A stretch of DNA of 26,027 nt from a virus: the IMG/VR virus record IMGVR_UViG_3300042566_000753, positions 1-26,027 of that record; one strand, written 5' to 3'. This document shows, one piece after another, positions 1-5,992 of the stretch (position 1 is its first letter; each line of letters opens with the position of its first letter). The position numbers and the translations under genes are program-made. The notes below the pieces were generated by a model. That model was not told the origin of the DNA. It did not search any database and was given only the letters and a program-made list of their open reading frames with translations.

Positions 1-38
1 TTCACCGCTTCATTAGGACGAGGAATCTTTACAACCAT
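1..38 (-). CDS. Possible gene start running off the left edge
   Basis: An ATG at 38-36 on the minus strand opens a frame of 12 codons (MVVKIPRPNEAV) that is still open at base 1. It begins 33 bases after the stop of the next gene upstream, which fits the tight same-strand packing here. The first codons lie in one copy of a 15-base direct repeat. Too little is visible to name a product or be sure it is a gene. Confidence 0.35.
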   Translation of the reverse strand, partial: MVVKIPRPNEAV

Positions 39-61
39 ATTGCTATGGAATCTTTACAACC
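22..61. repeat. 15-base direct repeat, two copies
   Basis: GGAATCTTTACAACC occurs at 22-36 and again at 47-61, 25 bases apart start to start. On the minus strand the second-read copy includes the ATG-proximal codons of the partial frame at 1-38. It looks like a small local duplication around a gene start. Confidence 0.7.
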
Positions 62-71
62 TCGTGCTAAA

Positions 72-386
72 TTATTTTACTACTGATGTAGTATCAGCTA
101 CTGGAGCTACTACTGCTGTATCTACTTTTGTAGAATCCACTGCAGTTGAATCAGCTTTCACTTCAGTCGATGCAGTTCCACATGCTACCATACCCAAAGT
201 TAACACTAATGCCATCGCACCTACTTTTGCTTTATTCAAAATAGATGATAAACGCTTTGCGTTATAAAGAGCCTTAGTTGTATAAAAGTCTCTCTTTTGT
301 TCACTAATAGTAGTAGCAGCTTCGTTTAAGTTGTTTACTAATTCTGTTACCTGATAGTTTACCTTTGTTGCAATTTTCTTTGCCAT
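72..386 (-). CDS. Lipoprotein-like protein with late hydrophobic segment and Thr/Val/Asp-rich tail
   Basis: 104 residues from the start MAKKIATKVN. An in-frame ATG at 431 is possible but has a poorer, GC-rich upstream context. Residues 1-50 are charged or helical. A hydrophobic stretch of about 15 residues follows and ends in a lipobox-like LGMVACG, then a tail of repeated D-S/T-x-V units. Seen alone, the hydrophobic stretch plus Cys resembles a lipoprotein signal, but it lies more than 50 residues from the N-terminus, so the protein may instead be a single-pass membrane protein. The start lies about 115 bases downstream of a promoter-like site at 499-529. Function unknown. Confidence 0.75.
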   Translation of the reverse strand: MAKKIATKVNYQVTELVNNLNEAATTISEQKRDFYTTKALYNAKRLSSILNKAKVGAMALVLTLGMVACGTASTEVKADSTAVDSTKVDTAVVAPVADTTSVVK

Positions 387-498
387 GTTATTTTTTTGCT
401 TCCCTTTAATTATTAATTGTTCAAACTCCATTGAGGCGGGTCGCTTTTACCTCAGCTTCGTTTGTATCTTTATTGTGTTAATGTCTCTTTGTTATATA

Positions 499-529
499 CA
501 ATATACGACAAATTTTTGACACTACCAAA
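499..529 (-). promoter_or_regulatory. Bacteroidota-type promoter, upstream of the gene at 72-386
   Basis: Read on the minus strand: TTTG (529-526), 20 bases, then TATATTG (505-499). This fits the Bacteroidota primary sigma pattern of TTTG near -33 and TAnnTTTG near -7. The block including the internal AAAAATTTGTCG is shared almost base for base with the sites at 8252-8281 and 13076-13105. It overlaps the end of the upstream gene at 531. Confidence 0.7.
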
Positions 530-530
530 T

Positions 531-926
531 TTATTTTATTATAGTTCCGTATCCACCACTATTGGTATTAGTTCTAAACCAATTCCAATCTTCATTGCCA
601 TAAAACCTATCCCAATTAGGGCCTTTACTCAATCCTTTGCGTCCGTTGTATTGGATAACTCCGATATCTTTTAAGTTCTTGCGAATAGTTGAATAGTATC
701 CGTTTATACTTACTTTACCTATCTTGCCGTCCTCAATTAACATTTCCCTAATGATTGATGTCCACGATGGTTTACTTACTAATGTCATCACATTGTATAA
801 GTGTTTATATACTTTAGCAATCATTCTTTTGTTTGCTGAATCATATCCTACCTTCTCTTCCCAAATTTCGTTTGGTGTATCAATCGGGTCAATTAAATGA
901 TTTGGTGTGTTTGTTATCTTATTCAT
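531..926 (-). CDS. Hypothetical protein, possible winged-helix DNA-binding
   Basis: 131 residues. I do not recognise a family. The middle (about residues 45-95) has a helix-helix-helix pattern followed by IGVIQYNGRKGLSKG, which resembles the recognition helix and basic wing of winged-helix proteins. This is a guess from pattern, not a match. The C-terminus is rich in W, N and G. The ATG is 23 bases after the stop of 950-1321, with A/T-rich spacing, so it is probably co-transcribed with the genes to its right. Confidence 0.7.
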   Translation of the reverse strand: MNKITNTPNHLIDPIDTPNEIWEEKVGYDSANKRMIAKVYKHLYNVMTLVSKPSWTSIIREMLIEDGKIGKVSINGYYSTIRKNLKDIGVIQYNGRKGLSKGPNWDRFYGNEDWNWFRTNTNSGGYGTIIK

Positions 927-949
927 ATTATTGTTTTAATGGTGTTTAA

Positions 950-1321
950 TTATTTATCAGTATCTTCCGGCCTTCTTGCATTCATGTCTCTAAAGTTCGC
1001 ATCCACTAATACCTCTAACGCCGGCACCATGTCGCTTAACTCTTTGGACGCAAGGACTTCTTTTTTATCCTTCTTGCTCAATACATTTTTGATTAAGCTA
1101 TTCTCTAACTTATCCATTTTAGTTTCTACTTCTAACTCACCTATATACTTACGCACCGATGTTTCGTCAACAAAGATACGGGGTTTGTCCATCTTGGGAC
1201 CTGATAACTCAATGACTTCGTAAATGTGCTTACCATCACCAAAGTTGAATTTCTTATTCTTTACTACGGCTTTATAACCTCTCTTACCTAACTTAATTTC
1301 TTTTACTTTACTCTTACTCAT
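950..1321 (-). CDS. Hypothetical lysine-rich protein
   Basis: 123 residues, starting MSKSKVKEIKLGKRG, basic in the first 30 residues and acidic-helical later. No family recognised. Its leader (ATTAAAGTAAAGTAAT before ATG) is nearly the same as that of the gene at 1807-2073, which also starts M-x-K-S-K-V. The two N-termini and leaders may share an origin, but the bodies do not obviously align. Confidence 0.75.
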   Translation of the reverse strand: MSKSKVKEIKLGKRGYKAVVKNKKFNFGDGKHIYEVIELSGPKMDKPRIFVDETSVRKYIGELEVETKMDKLENSLIKNVLSKKDKKEVLASKELSDMVPALEVLVDANFRDMNARRPEDTDK

Positions 1322-1322
1322 A

Positions 1323-1385
1323 TTACTTTACTTTAATGTTTTTAATTACTTCGTTGAATGGATACCAGGGTATTGACCTTTGCAT
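1323..1385 (-). CDS. Possible 20-residue micro-ORF
   Basis: A frame of 20 codons (starting MQRSIPWYPF) fills the gap between the GIY-YIG gene and 950-1321. Its TAA lies immediately before the next ATG (TAATATG), the same stop-to-start pattern used by other genes here. It could equally be untranslated spacer. Confidence 0.3.
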   Translation of the reverse strand: MQRSIPWYPFNEVIKNIKVK

Positions 1386-1386
1386 A

Positions 1387-1704
1387 TTAATGTGTTGAAT
1401 TTAATTCATAATGAAACTTTTGTAATTGCTTTGTTTCGTATTGGTGTGCGGCAGCTTTTCCTCTTATTACTTTGACTATAAACAATTCGTATACCTCTTG
1501 TGCATACTCTCTCATATCGTTATACAATGCCCAGTTCTTATTCTCTTTACGAGCTCGACTGAAATGTTTTTGTAATCGTAGTTTTGCAGAATAGTGGAAA
1601 CGTCTACCAATAGCCGCAGTAATACCAATATAACTTTTACCATTTTCAGTATTCACTATTTCGTATACTATGTGGTTTCTATCGTTTCGTTTCTTTCTAT
1701 TCAT
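1387..1704 (-). CDS. GIY-YIG endonuclease domain protein
   Basis: 105 residues from MNRKKRNDRN; a start 8 codons earlier is possible, but the ATG at 1704 has the local A/T-rich context AAATAGT. Motifs in order: VYEIV (13-17, the GIY position), a turn ENGKSYIG (20-27, the YIG position), Arg 34/35, and a Glu near 90 in HQYETK. This is the minimal GIY-YIG nuclease fold, used by phage homing endonucleases to cut DNA. No separate DNA-binding domain is attached, so target choice is unknown. It is one of three nuclease-like genes within about 4.6 kb. Confidence 0.82.
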   Translation of the reverse strand: MNRKKRNDRNHIVYEIVNTENGKSYIGITAAIGRRFHYSAKLRLQKHFSRARKENKNWALYNDMREYAQEVYELFIVKVIRGKAAAHQYETKQLQKFHYELNSTH

Positions 1705-1705
1705 A

Positions 1706-1804
1706 CTATTTAATTTTAATGTCCTCAAATCTAATATCCTTATCGGTTAAGTTTAATGTGTGTCCGATATATACCACACTCAAAAAGATTACTATTCCTA
1801 TCAT
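1706..1804 (-). CDS. Small membrane peptide (32 residues)
   Basis: ATG at 1804, TAG at 1708-1706, starting MIGIVIFLSVVYIG. The first 15 residues are a plausible membrane segment, followed by a charged tail. It fills the gap exactly: the gene before it ends at 1807, and its own stop is directly followed by the GIY-YIG start at 1704. Position, strand and hydrophobic start support a real gene. Function unknown. Confidence 0.5.
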   Translation of the reverse strand: MIGIVIFLSVVYIGHTLNLTDKDIRFEDIKIK

Positions 1805-1806
1805 TG

Positions 1807-2073
1807 TTATATTGTTTTAATTGGTAACTTCATATTCTCTAATCGTTTGATTTCTTTGAACGCATCTACGACTAACATTTTGTTATCAGTTAGTTTATTC
1901 ACATATGCGGTTGCGTCCTTTTTACTACTGAAATACTTTACATCCTTATTCGGACTCGTTACCTTATATAGTATGTAGTCGTATGGCTCATACTTATTTT
2001 CTTTTAACTTCAATTCCTTTGTAACTGATTTTATCTTATAGTTACTCTTTACATTTACTTTACTCTTATTCAT
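1807..2073 (-). CDS. Hypothetical lysine-rich protein
   Basis: 88 residues, starting MNKSKVNVKS. Highly basic, with a region YDYILYKVTSPNKDVKYFSS followed by KKDATAYVNKL, which suggests a small alpha/beta fold with a final helix. No family recognised. It lies downstream of the hairpin at 2105-2130 and has the same ATTAAAAGTAAAGTAAT leader as the gene at 950-1321. Confidence 0.75.
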   Translation of the reverse strand: MNKSKVNVKSNYKIKSVTKELKLKENKYEPYDYILYKVTSPNKDVKYFSSKKDATAYVNKLTDNKMLVVDAFKEIKRLENMKLPIKTI

Positions 2074-2104
2074 ATTACTTTACTTTTAATGGTTATTAAC
2101 TAAA

Positions 2105-2130
2105 ATAGTGTTAGATTATCCTAACACTAT
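2105..2130 (-). terminator. Hairpin enclosing the stop codon of the gene at 2116-2487
   Basis: A perfect 10-base inverted repeat: ATAGTGTTAG and CTAACACTAT with a 6-base loop (2115-2120). On the minus strand the stem is followed by TTTTAG, a short U-tract. The TAA of the gene at 2116-2487 lies at the loop/stem junction. It could be a weak intrinsic terminator or attenuator, or a 3'-end stabiliser. Confidence 0.6.
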
Positions 2131-2487
2131 ATCAATGGCTCTTTTTGTCAAACCGAAAGCTTTTAACTCTCTTTTACATTCGGCAACAAATCGTTTTTCA
2201 ATTTGACCTAACTTAATAGGATATTCCGAAATAATTTGTTTAATCGTTGCAGACTCTTTTTTCAACATACCAAAAAACTTCATTTGTTTTTTCAATTCGG
2301 TATTATTGCGAACCGCAACAATATGTTTACGACCCATAAAGTCCGTAAATTCAACAATTGAATTGGGTTTAACCGATTGAGACATTTTACTCGCAGCAAA
2401 ATTCTTATATTGAGGTTTTTCGTTACGGCTCGTATTATACGCAGTTTCCGTAAATTGATTAAATTCGTTTGTGTTTCTACTATTCAT
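2116..2487 (-). CDS. Hypothetical protein, first gene after a promoter
   Basis: 123 residues, starting MNSRNTNEFN. The first 45 residues are polar and N/S/T-rich, probably disordered. Then a segment SIVEFTDFMGRKHIVAVRNN, and a basic helical C-terminus with ELKAFGLTKRAIDIVL, which could be a helix-turn-helix-like end. No family recognised. It is the first gene downstream of the promoter-like site at 2535-2566, with a leader of about 45 bases. Confidence 0.78.
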   Translation of the reverse strand: MNSRNTNEFNQFTETAYNTSRNEKPQYKNFAASKMSQSVKPNSIVEFTDFMGRKHIVAVRNNTELKKQMKFFGMLKKESATIKQIISEYPIKLGQIEKRFVAECKRELKAFGLTKRAIDIVLG

Positions 2488-2534
2488 ATATTACTTTTTT
2501 TTAATGTGATAGGTCTCTCTCTCAACCCAATACA

Positions 2535-2566
2535 CTAAATTACGACAATTTCGGGAATCTACCAAA
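2535..2566 (-). promoter_or_regulatory. Bacteroidota-type promoter for the left operon
   Basis: On the minus strand: TTTG (2566-2563), 20 bases, TAATTTAG (2542-2535). It keeps the shared TTTGGTA and TTGTCGTA blocks of the other copies but differs in the middle (GATTCCCGAAA). The first start downstream is at 2487. Confidence 0.65.
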
Positions 2567-2587
2567 TTTTTACTAAAAGTTCTTTAT

Positions 2588-2719
2588 TGATAATCAACGA
2601 GTTATGGCATTATAAAAAAAAATATGTATAACGCACTGATACTCAATAAAGAATTTTACCCTCATAACTGGTTGATTTTCAGTGCTTTACGCCGGCACAT
2701 TGATTATCAACCAGTTATG
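2588..2719. repeat. Three copies of a 19-base repeat in mixed orientation
   Basis: Consensus TGAtAATCAACcAGTTATG. Copies: 2588-2606 (plus), 2663-2681 (minus), 2701-2719 (plus). The second and third form a perfect 14-base inverted repeat (2663-2676 with 2706-2719). A separate 10-base inverted repeat TCTTTATTGA / TCAATAAAGA (2581-2590 with 2643-2652) interleaves with GCACTGA / TCAGTGC (2633-2639 with 2679-2685). Copies one and three are each embedded in a palindrome TTGATNATCAA. Confidence 0.8.
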
Positions 2720-2831
2720 CATTTAATAAATTTTTAATGAATCCAGTATATTTTAAAGATTATCTATTTTAAGTCCACGTTGAATTAAATAATATCTAAT
2801 AAATCATTCAGTATGTTAGATGAAACTCAAT

Positions 2832-2919
2832 GCCAGTAAGGATTTGGCAATGCCGATTATTTTTTGTATCTTAATAGTTAAAGTGCGCCTGTCCGGCAAT
2901 CCACAGCCAGTAAGGGTTT
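2832..2919. repeat. Two copies of GCCAGTAAGGnTTT
   Basis: Direct copies at 2832-2845 and 2906-2919, 74 bases apart, differing at one base. Between them are GGCAATGCC (2846-2854) and CCGGCAAT. They lie in the non-coding region and have no obvious coding role. Confidence 0.65.
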
Positions 2920-2938
2920 TAGGGGAATAAAAATCACT

Positions 2939-3025
2939 TCGCAGTAAAAAATTCTGTTCAAATAACTAATCGCAGAAATTCTTTTGGTCTATTATTTTTT
3001 ATACAGGAAAAAAATTCAATCGCAG
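2939..3025. repeat. Three TCGCAG elements near A/T tracts
   Basis: TCGCAG at 2939-2944, 2970-2975 and 3020-3025. The first is followed by TAAAAAATTC, the second by AAATTC, and the third is preceded by AAAAAATTCAA. They look like diverged direct repeats of a short unit. Confidence 0.5.
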
Positions 3026-3215
3026 AACGCATGGGTGGGATATAAACTATCTTACTGATACACTTATATAGGGTTTCGGTTTCTTTGTAGTGTGTAAGTA
3101 TGTAACGATTTTAATATGACACATACTAACTATTGACACTCTTTAACACAATTTACCACTTTCACCCACAAATTAACACTAAATTATTTATTTTGACATG
3201 GTATCGTTTGATATA

Positions 3216-4646
3216 CTAATACGCAAACCATTGAGTTAATTTTTGTTCACTTTGTTTTATCTTATTAGTATCTATTTCCCTCACTATAACAGGTAATACC
3301 TTACTTAATTCTATTTCACTTATAATACTATCCTTATTCCGTTTGATTATCTTTTGTATTCCTTTGTCAGTATTATGCCACTCATTCAATTGTTCACTCA
3401 ATATTCTATTCTTTAAGATACCATTTGATATTCCGCACATTGGTATAAAGTTCTTATGATAATTAATTAAGTAACTTTCTTTTTCATTAATCGCAAAGTC
3501 TTTTGGTATGATATGTTGCAACTGCCACTTACCCTCACCTAATCCATGATTATCCCACGACATCCAATCCTCAAATCTTGCTTCAATGTATTGTTTAAAT
3601 TCATAAGGTTCAATTCCCAATATTTCTTTTGTTCTACGGGTTTTTGGTTTACCTTTCAGTGCTCCATACACATATCGCCTTATTAATTCGTTTAACTTAA
3701 ATATAGGGTCAGTATTATACCTTTCTTTTAGTTTTTTTATTTCATTGGGTAACAGGTGTATTCTCCTATATTCTTTTGCACATTCCTTACATTGGTTAGT
3801 GTGTCTCTTAAATTCTTTTATAGGTTTATGTTCTATACATAGATTGCATATCTTATAACCCCTCTTAATTGGTTTATCAGGACACTTTGAATTAGCAGTC
3901 CTATATACATAATAACTTATCCTATCTAATTCTTTTGTTAACTCTTTGTCTCTATACTCTATACCATGCTTATCATTATAAAATGTATATTCTTTAATAA
4001 CAGGTGTTTCTTTCCAGTTAGTATATTCCTTATACCTATTACTATGTATAAATTCTTTTAGTGTTTCTACTCTACTTGTATACTCTTTAATCCTTGCTGA
4101 ATTTTTATTATCTCGTATTTCAATTTCGTTTTTGATTCTTTTTTCTATTCTTTGTTTTGTTATACAATTATTACAACCTCTGCGACGCATTGTATACCAA
4201 CTTACAATTGTATTACACTCATTACATTTTACCTTTATATCTTCTCTTTTGATATTATCGGTATGTAGGGTAAATCCTAAATCACTTATTGTTTTATATG
4301 TTTGCTCTCGTAACTCTTTGTCTCTAATTGCTACTACGCTTTCAATCGTTGGTAGTTTATATATACCCAACTCTTTTAACCTTTTGATTAACCAACTTTG
4401 TGACCTACTTTTTTTACCTATTCGCTTATATTCTTTTTGTATTAACCCCGTTGTCTCTATTCCACTACTTACACATTGTTGCAGAAATTGATTTTCTTGC
4501 TCCATTGTAAACCCCGTATGTAATATATGATTCTTTTTATGCCATTCTCTTTTTAATTCTTTTTTACATGAGACGCATAAACTTTTACCCTTTCCAACGG
4601 GTAGATTACATTCTTTACAATATCTTTGTTCTACTTTTTTACTCAT
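3216..4646 (-). CDS. Zinc-knuckle protein with degenerate HNH endonuclease domain
   Basis: 476 residues, starting MSKKVEQRYC. Three four-Cys zinc-binding pairs are visible: C10/C13-C24/C27, C141/C144-C158/C161, and C267/C270-C286/C289. The C-terminal part (about 342-415) matches the phage HNH layout: LGIEPYEFKQYIEARF, then MSWDNHG, then WQLQHIIP (H378), then NYHKNFIP and NGILKN. Known members usually read H-I-D-H-I-I-P; here the first His and the Asp are replaced by Gln, so catalysis may be reduced or lost. Likely a homing or mobile endonuclease, active or decayed. It follows the repeat-rich gap and the 4647-4691 element. Confidence 0.75.
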   Translation of the reverse strand: MSKKVEQRYCKECNLPVGKGKSLCVSCKKELKREWHKKNHILHTGFTMEQENQFLQQCVSSGIETTGLIQKEYKRIGKKSRSQSWLIKRLKELGIYKLPTIESVVAIRDKELREQTYKTISDLGFTLHTDNIKREDIKVKCNECNTIVSWYTMRRRGCNNCITKQRIEKRIKNEIEIRDNKNSARIKEYTSRVETLKEFIHSNRYKEYTNWKETPVIKEYTFYNDKHGIEYRDKELTKELDRISYYVYRTANSKCPDKPIKRGYKICNLCIEHKPIKEFKRHTNQCKECAKEYRRIHLLPNEIKKLKERYNTDPIFKLNELIRRYVYGALKGKPKTRRTKEILGIEPYEFKQYIEARFEDWMSWDNHGLGEGKWQLQHIIPKDFAINEKESYLINYHKNFIPMCGISNGILKNRILSEQLNEWHNTDKGIQKIIKRNKDSIISEIELSKVLPVIVREIDTNKIKQSEQKLTQWFAY

Positions 4647-4691
4647 ACTATCAAAAAAATTTACCTAACCGACATTGATTTCCCCGGCCCC
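4647..4691 (-). promoter_or_regulatory. G-rich block plus AAATTTTTTTGATAGT element, copy 1
   Basis: On the minus strand, GGGGCCGGGG (4691-4682) is followed by TGTCGGTTAGG, then TAAATTTTTTTGATAGT directly before the ATG at 4646. A closely similar composite lies at 5404-5450. The 16-base core AAATTTTTTTGATAGT is identical in both. Function is inferred only from the repeated position upstream of gene starts. Confidence 0.5.
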
Positions 4692-4693
4692 TT

Positions 4694-4858
4694 TTACTTT
4701 CTCATTGTTATACTTCTAAAGTTACTTGCATCCTTTGTAAGTTCTCGTAACTCCTTCACTTCATATAATACACATAACATACCTACTATTGCAATTACCC
4801 ACAGTACAAAGGTTACCCCTTCTATTACATCTTTTGTTAGTTCCTTATTACTATTCAT
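4694..4858 (-). CDS. Small single-pass membrane protein (54 residues)
   Basis: ATG at 4858, TAA at 4696-4694. It starts MNSNKELTKD and has one clear membrane segment (about residues 13-32, VTFVLWVIAIVGMLCVLY) followed by a charged tail with two ELxK-like repeats. It sits in line with another small membrane gene 3 bases upstream. The longer frame on the opposite strand is a shadow. Function unknown; size and topology suit small phage membrane proteins. Confidence 0.7.
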   Translation of the reverse strand: MNSNKELTKDVIEGVTFVLWVIAIVGMLCVLYEVKELRELTKDASNFRSITMRK

Positions 4859-4861
4859 ATC

Positions 4862-5029
4862 TTAATCGTTTATTAATCCCTTACTCTTTAACCTTTCCTC
4901 TCTTTGTATATAGTAATCAGTTAATCTTTTTTCTAATTCCTTTATTCTCTTATTCCTCTTCCTGTTTTGTATTATAGTCATTATACCTATCGTTATAAAT
5001 CCTATCATTAATACTACTATCTTAATCAT
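4862..5029 (-). CDS. Small membrane protein with basic coiled tail (55 residues)
   Basis: ATG at 5029, TAA at 4864-4862. It starts MIKIVVLMIG, with a membrane segment over residues 3-20, then a very basic helical tail (about half K, R and E). Its stop lies 3 bases before the start of the next small membrane gene. Function unknown. A single-pass anchor with a cytoplasmic charged helix is the likely shape. Confidence 0.7.
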   Translation of the reverse strand: MIKIVVLMIGFITIGIMTIIQNRKRNKRIKELEKRLTDYYIQREERLKSKGLIND

Positions 5030-5063
5030 TGTTTGCTGAATTTATTTTATCTTACTTTCAAAT

Positions 5064-5381
5064 TTACTTTAATAACTCTAATATTACATAGGACAATTTG
5101 TATCCCGTAAATGCACCCAACGCAGAGGGTATCGGAAACACTATCATTTTTCCTAAGTCCGTTACATATTTTGGTCTATTAACTATCTTTGCCATAAAAA
5201 AGTAATAACTAAAATATGCCAATAGAACTGCGATATCAGTTTTCATTGCAATAAACACTACAAGGGTTGCACCCAAAAATCCAAATATAAAGTTATCCCT
5301 AAAACCTTCCCAGATTTCCTTTGTAGTTGCGTCCTTATATTCCTTTACTATCTTTTGTATTTGTGCCTTTTGTTTTTTCAT
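5064..5381 (-). CDS. Membrane protein, about three membrane segments
   Basis: 105 residues, starting MKKQKAQIQK. A basic, charged N-terminus (1-28) is followed by hydrophobic segments at about 30-46, 50-64 and 82-101. No family recognised. Holin-like size and topology, but no holin signature that I can name. A 3-codon frame (ATG CAA AAC TAA) lies just upstream, after the repeated element at 5404-5450. It probably forms a unit with the two small membrane genes after it. Confidence 0.75.
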   Translation of the reverse strand: MKKQKAQIQKIVKEYKDATTKEIWEGFRDNFIFGFLGATLVVFIAMKTDIAVLLAYFSYYFFMAKIVNRPKYVTDLGKMIVFPIPSALGAFTGYKLSYVILELLK

Positions 5382-5403
5382 TATCTTATTTTAGTTTTGC
5401 ATG

Positions 5404-5450
5404 ACTATCAAAAAAATTTCCTAAAACGACTCGCCCCCAACCCCCGCCCC
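5404..5450 (-). promoter_or_regulatory. G-rich block plus AAATTTTTTTGATAGT element, copy 2
   Basis: On the minus strand, GGGGCGGGGGTTGGGGG (5450-5434) is followed by CGAGTCGTTTTAGG, then AAATTTTTTTGATAGT (ending at 5404), then CATG. It matches the element at 4647-4691 in order and core sequence. The G-rich run stands out sharply in this AT-rich sequence and could fold as a G-quadruplex or act as a pause site. Confidence 0.5.
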
Positions 5451-5476
5451 TTCGGTTCGTGGTTTGTGGTTTCGTA

Positions 5477-5980
5477 TTAATTCGGGCTTTTAATCTTTAC
5501 TACATTAACATAATCGTTTACACTACTATCCCACAAATCAATCAATTCGTTTAATTTATTCACTTCAAATAATTCACCTTTTCCAGGCATTTTCATTTCA
5601 GTTTGTATTGTCTCTATTTTAGACTTTATATACCTTTCAAATTCAACTGCTCCGCCGGCTTGTAGTTTTTGCTCCTTTATTATTTCAATCAATTTAAAAT
5701 CCTCAGCTCCGTTATATCTTTTTTCACTGAATCTTTGTTGAATTGTGTTTTTTGTATAACCCACTTTAATATAGTCTATTCCTTTATATTGTATCTTAAT
5801 TAAATAAACTCTATGCTCACCATAAATCCCCATTGCCGTAGTCCAAAGGTAGTCAATAGTTTCCGGGTGCGTTTCCATTAATTTATTTAAAAGATATTTT
5901 CTTTTGTTTATATCCCCACTACTCTGCCATTCATTATATAATTCAACTCGTATGTCCTTTACATCATTAAACCAATTCAT
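5477..5980 (-). CDS. GIY-YIG-superfamily (T5orf172/MUG113-like) protein
   Basis: 167 residues, starting MNWFNDVKDI. The core at about 57-140 reads HRVYLIKI...DYIKVGYTKNTIQQRF, then a Glu-containing helix (VEFERYIKSKI) and GELFEV. This is the order of the GIY-YIG superfamily branch typified by T5orf172: Y-x-K-V-G-x-T, Arg 83, and a helical Glu near 113-115. The N-terminal 50 residues are helical and of unknown role. Likely a DNA endonuclease domain protein. Which substrate it cuts cannot be told. Confidence 0.7.
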   Translation of the reverse strand: MNWFNDVKDIRVELYNEWQSSGDINKRKYLLNKLMETHPETIDYLWTTAMGIYGEHRVYLIKIQYKGIDYIKVGYTKNTIQQRFSEKRYNGAEDFKLIEIIKEQKLQAGGAVEFERYIKSKIETIQTEMKMPGKGELFEVNKLNELIDLWDSSVNDYVNVVKIKSPN

Positions 5981-5992
5981 AATTTATTTTAT

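Larger units (their letters stand above)
2571..3215. other. Non-coding, repeat-rich region
   Basis: About 645 bases without a convincing reading frame, the only long gap in the window. It lies between the end of the HNH-like gene and a promoter reading away from it. It contains three sets of repeats, listed separately. I found no tRNA: there is no T-loop-like GGTTCGAATCC. Candidates are an origin, an attachment site, a structured RNA or the remnant of an inserted element; none is proven. Confidence 0.6.

Noticed and set aside
40-267. Plus-strand open frames across the window (for example 40-267, 4132-4491, 6618-6887, 15106-15480, 19921-20322, 21882-22196)
   Set aside because: Each lies over a better minus-strand gene with recognisable domains or tight spacing. 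Their proteins are low-complexity, with S, F, L and I runs typical of the reverse of AT-rich coding DNA.
2571-3215. tRNA or CRISPR array in the non-coding island
   Set aside because: No cloverleaf or T-loop consensus was found, and the repeats are few, unevenly spaced and in mixed orientation, unlike a CRISPR array.
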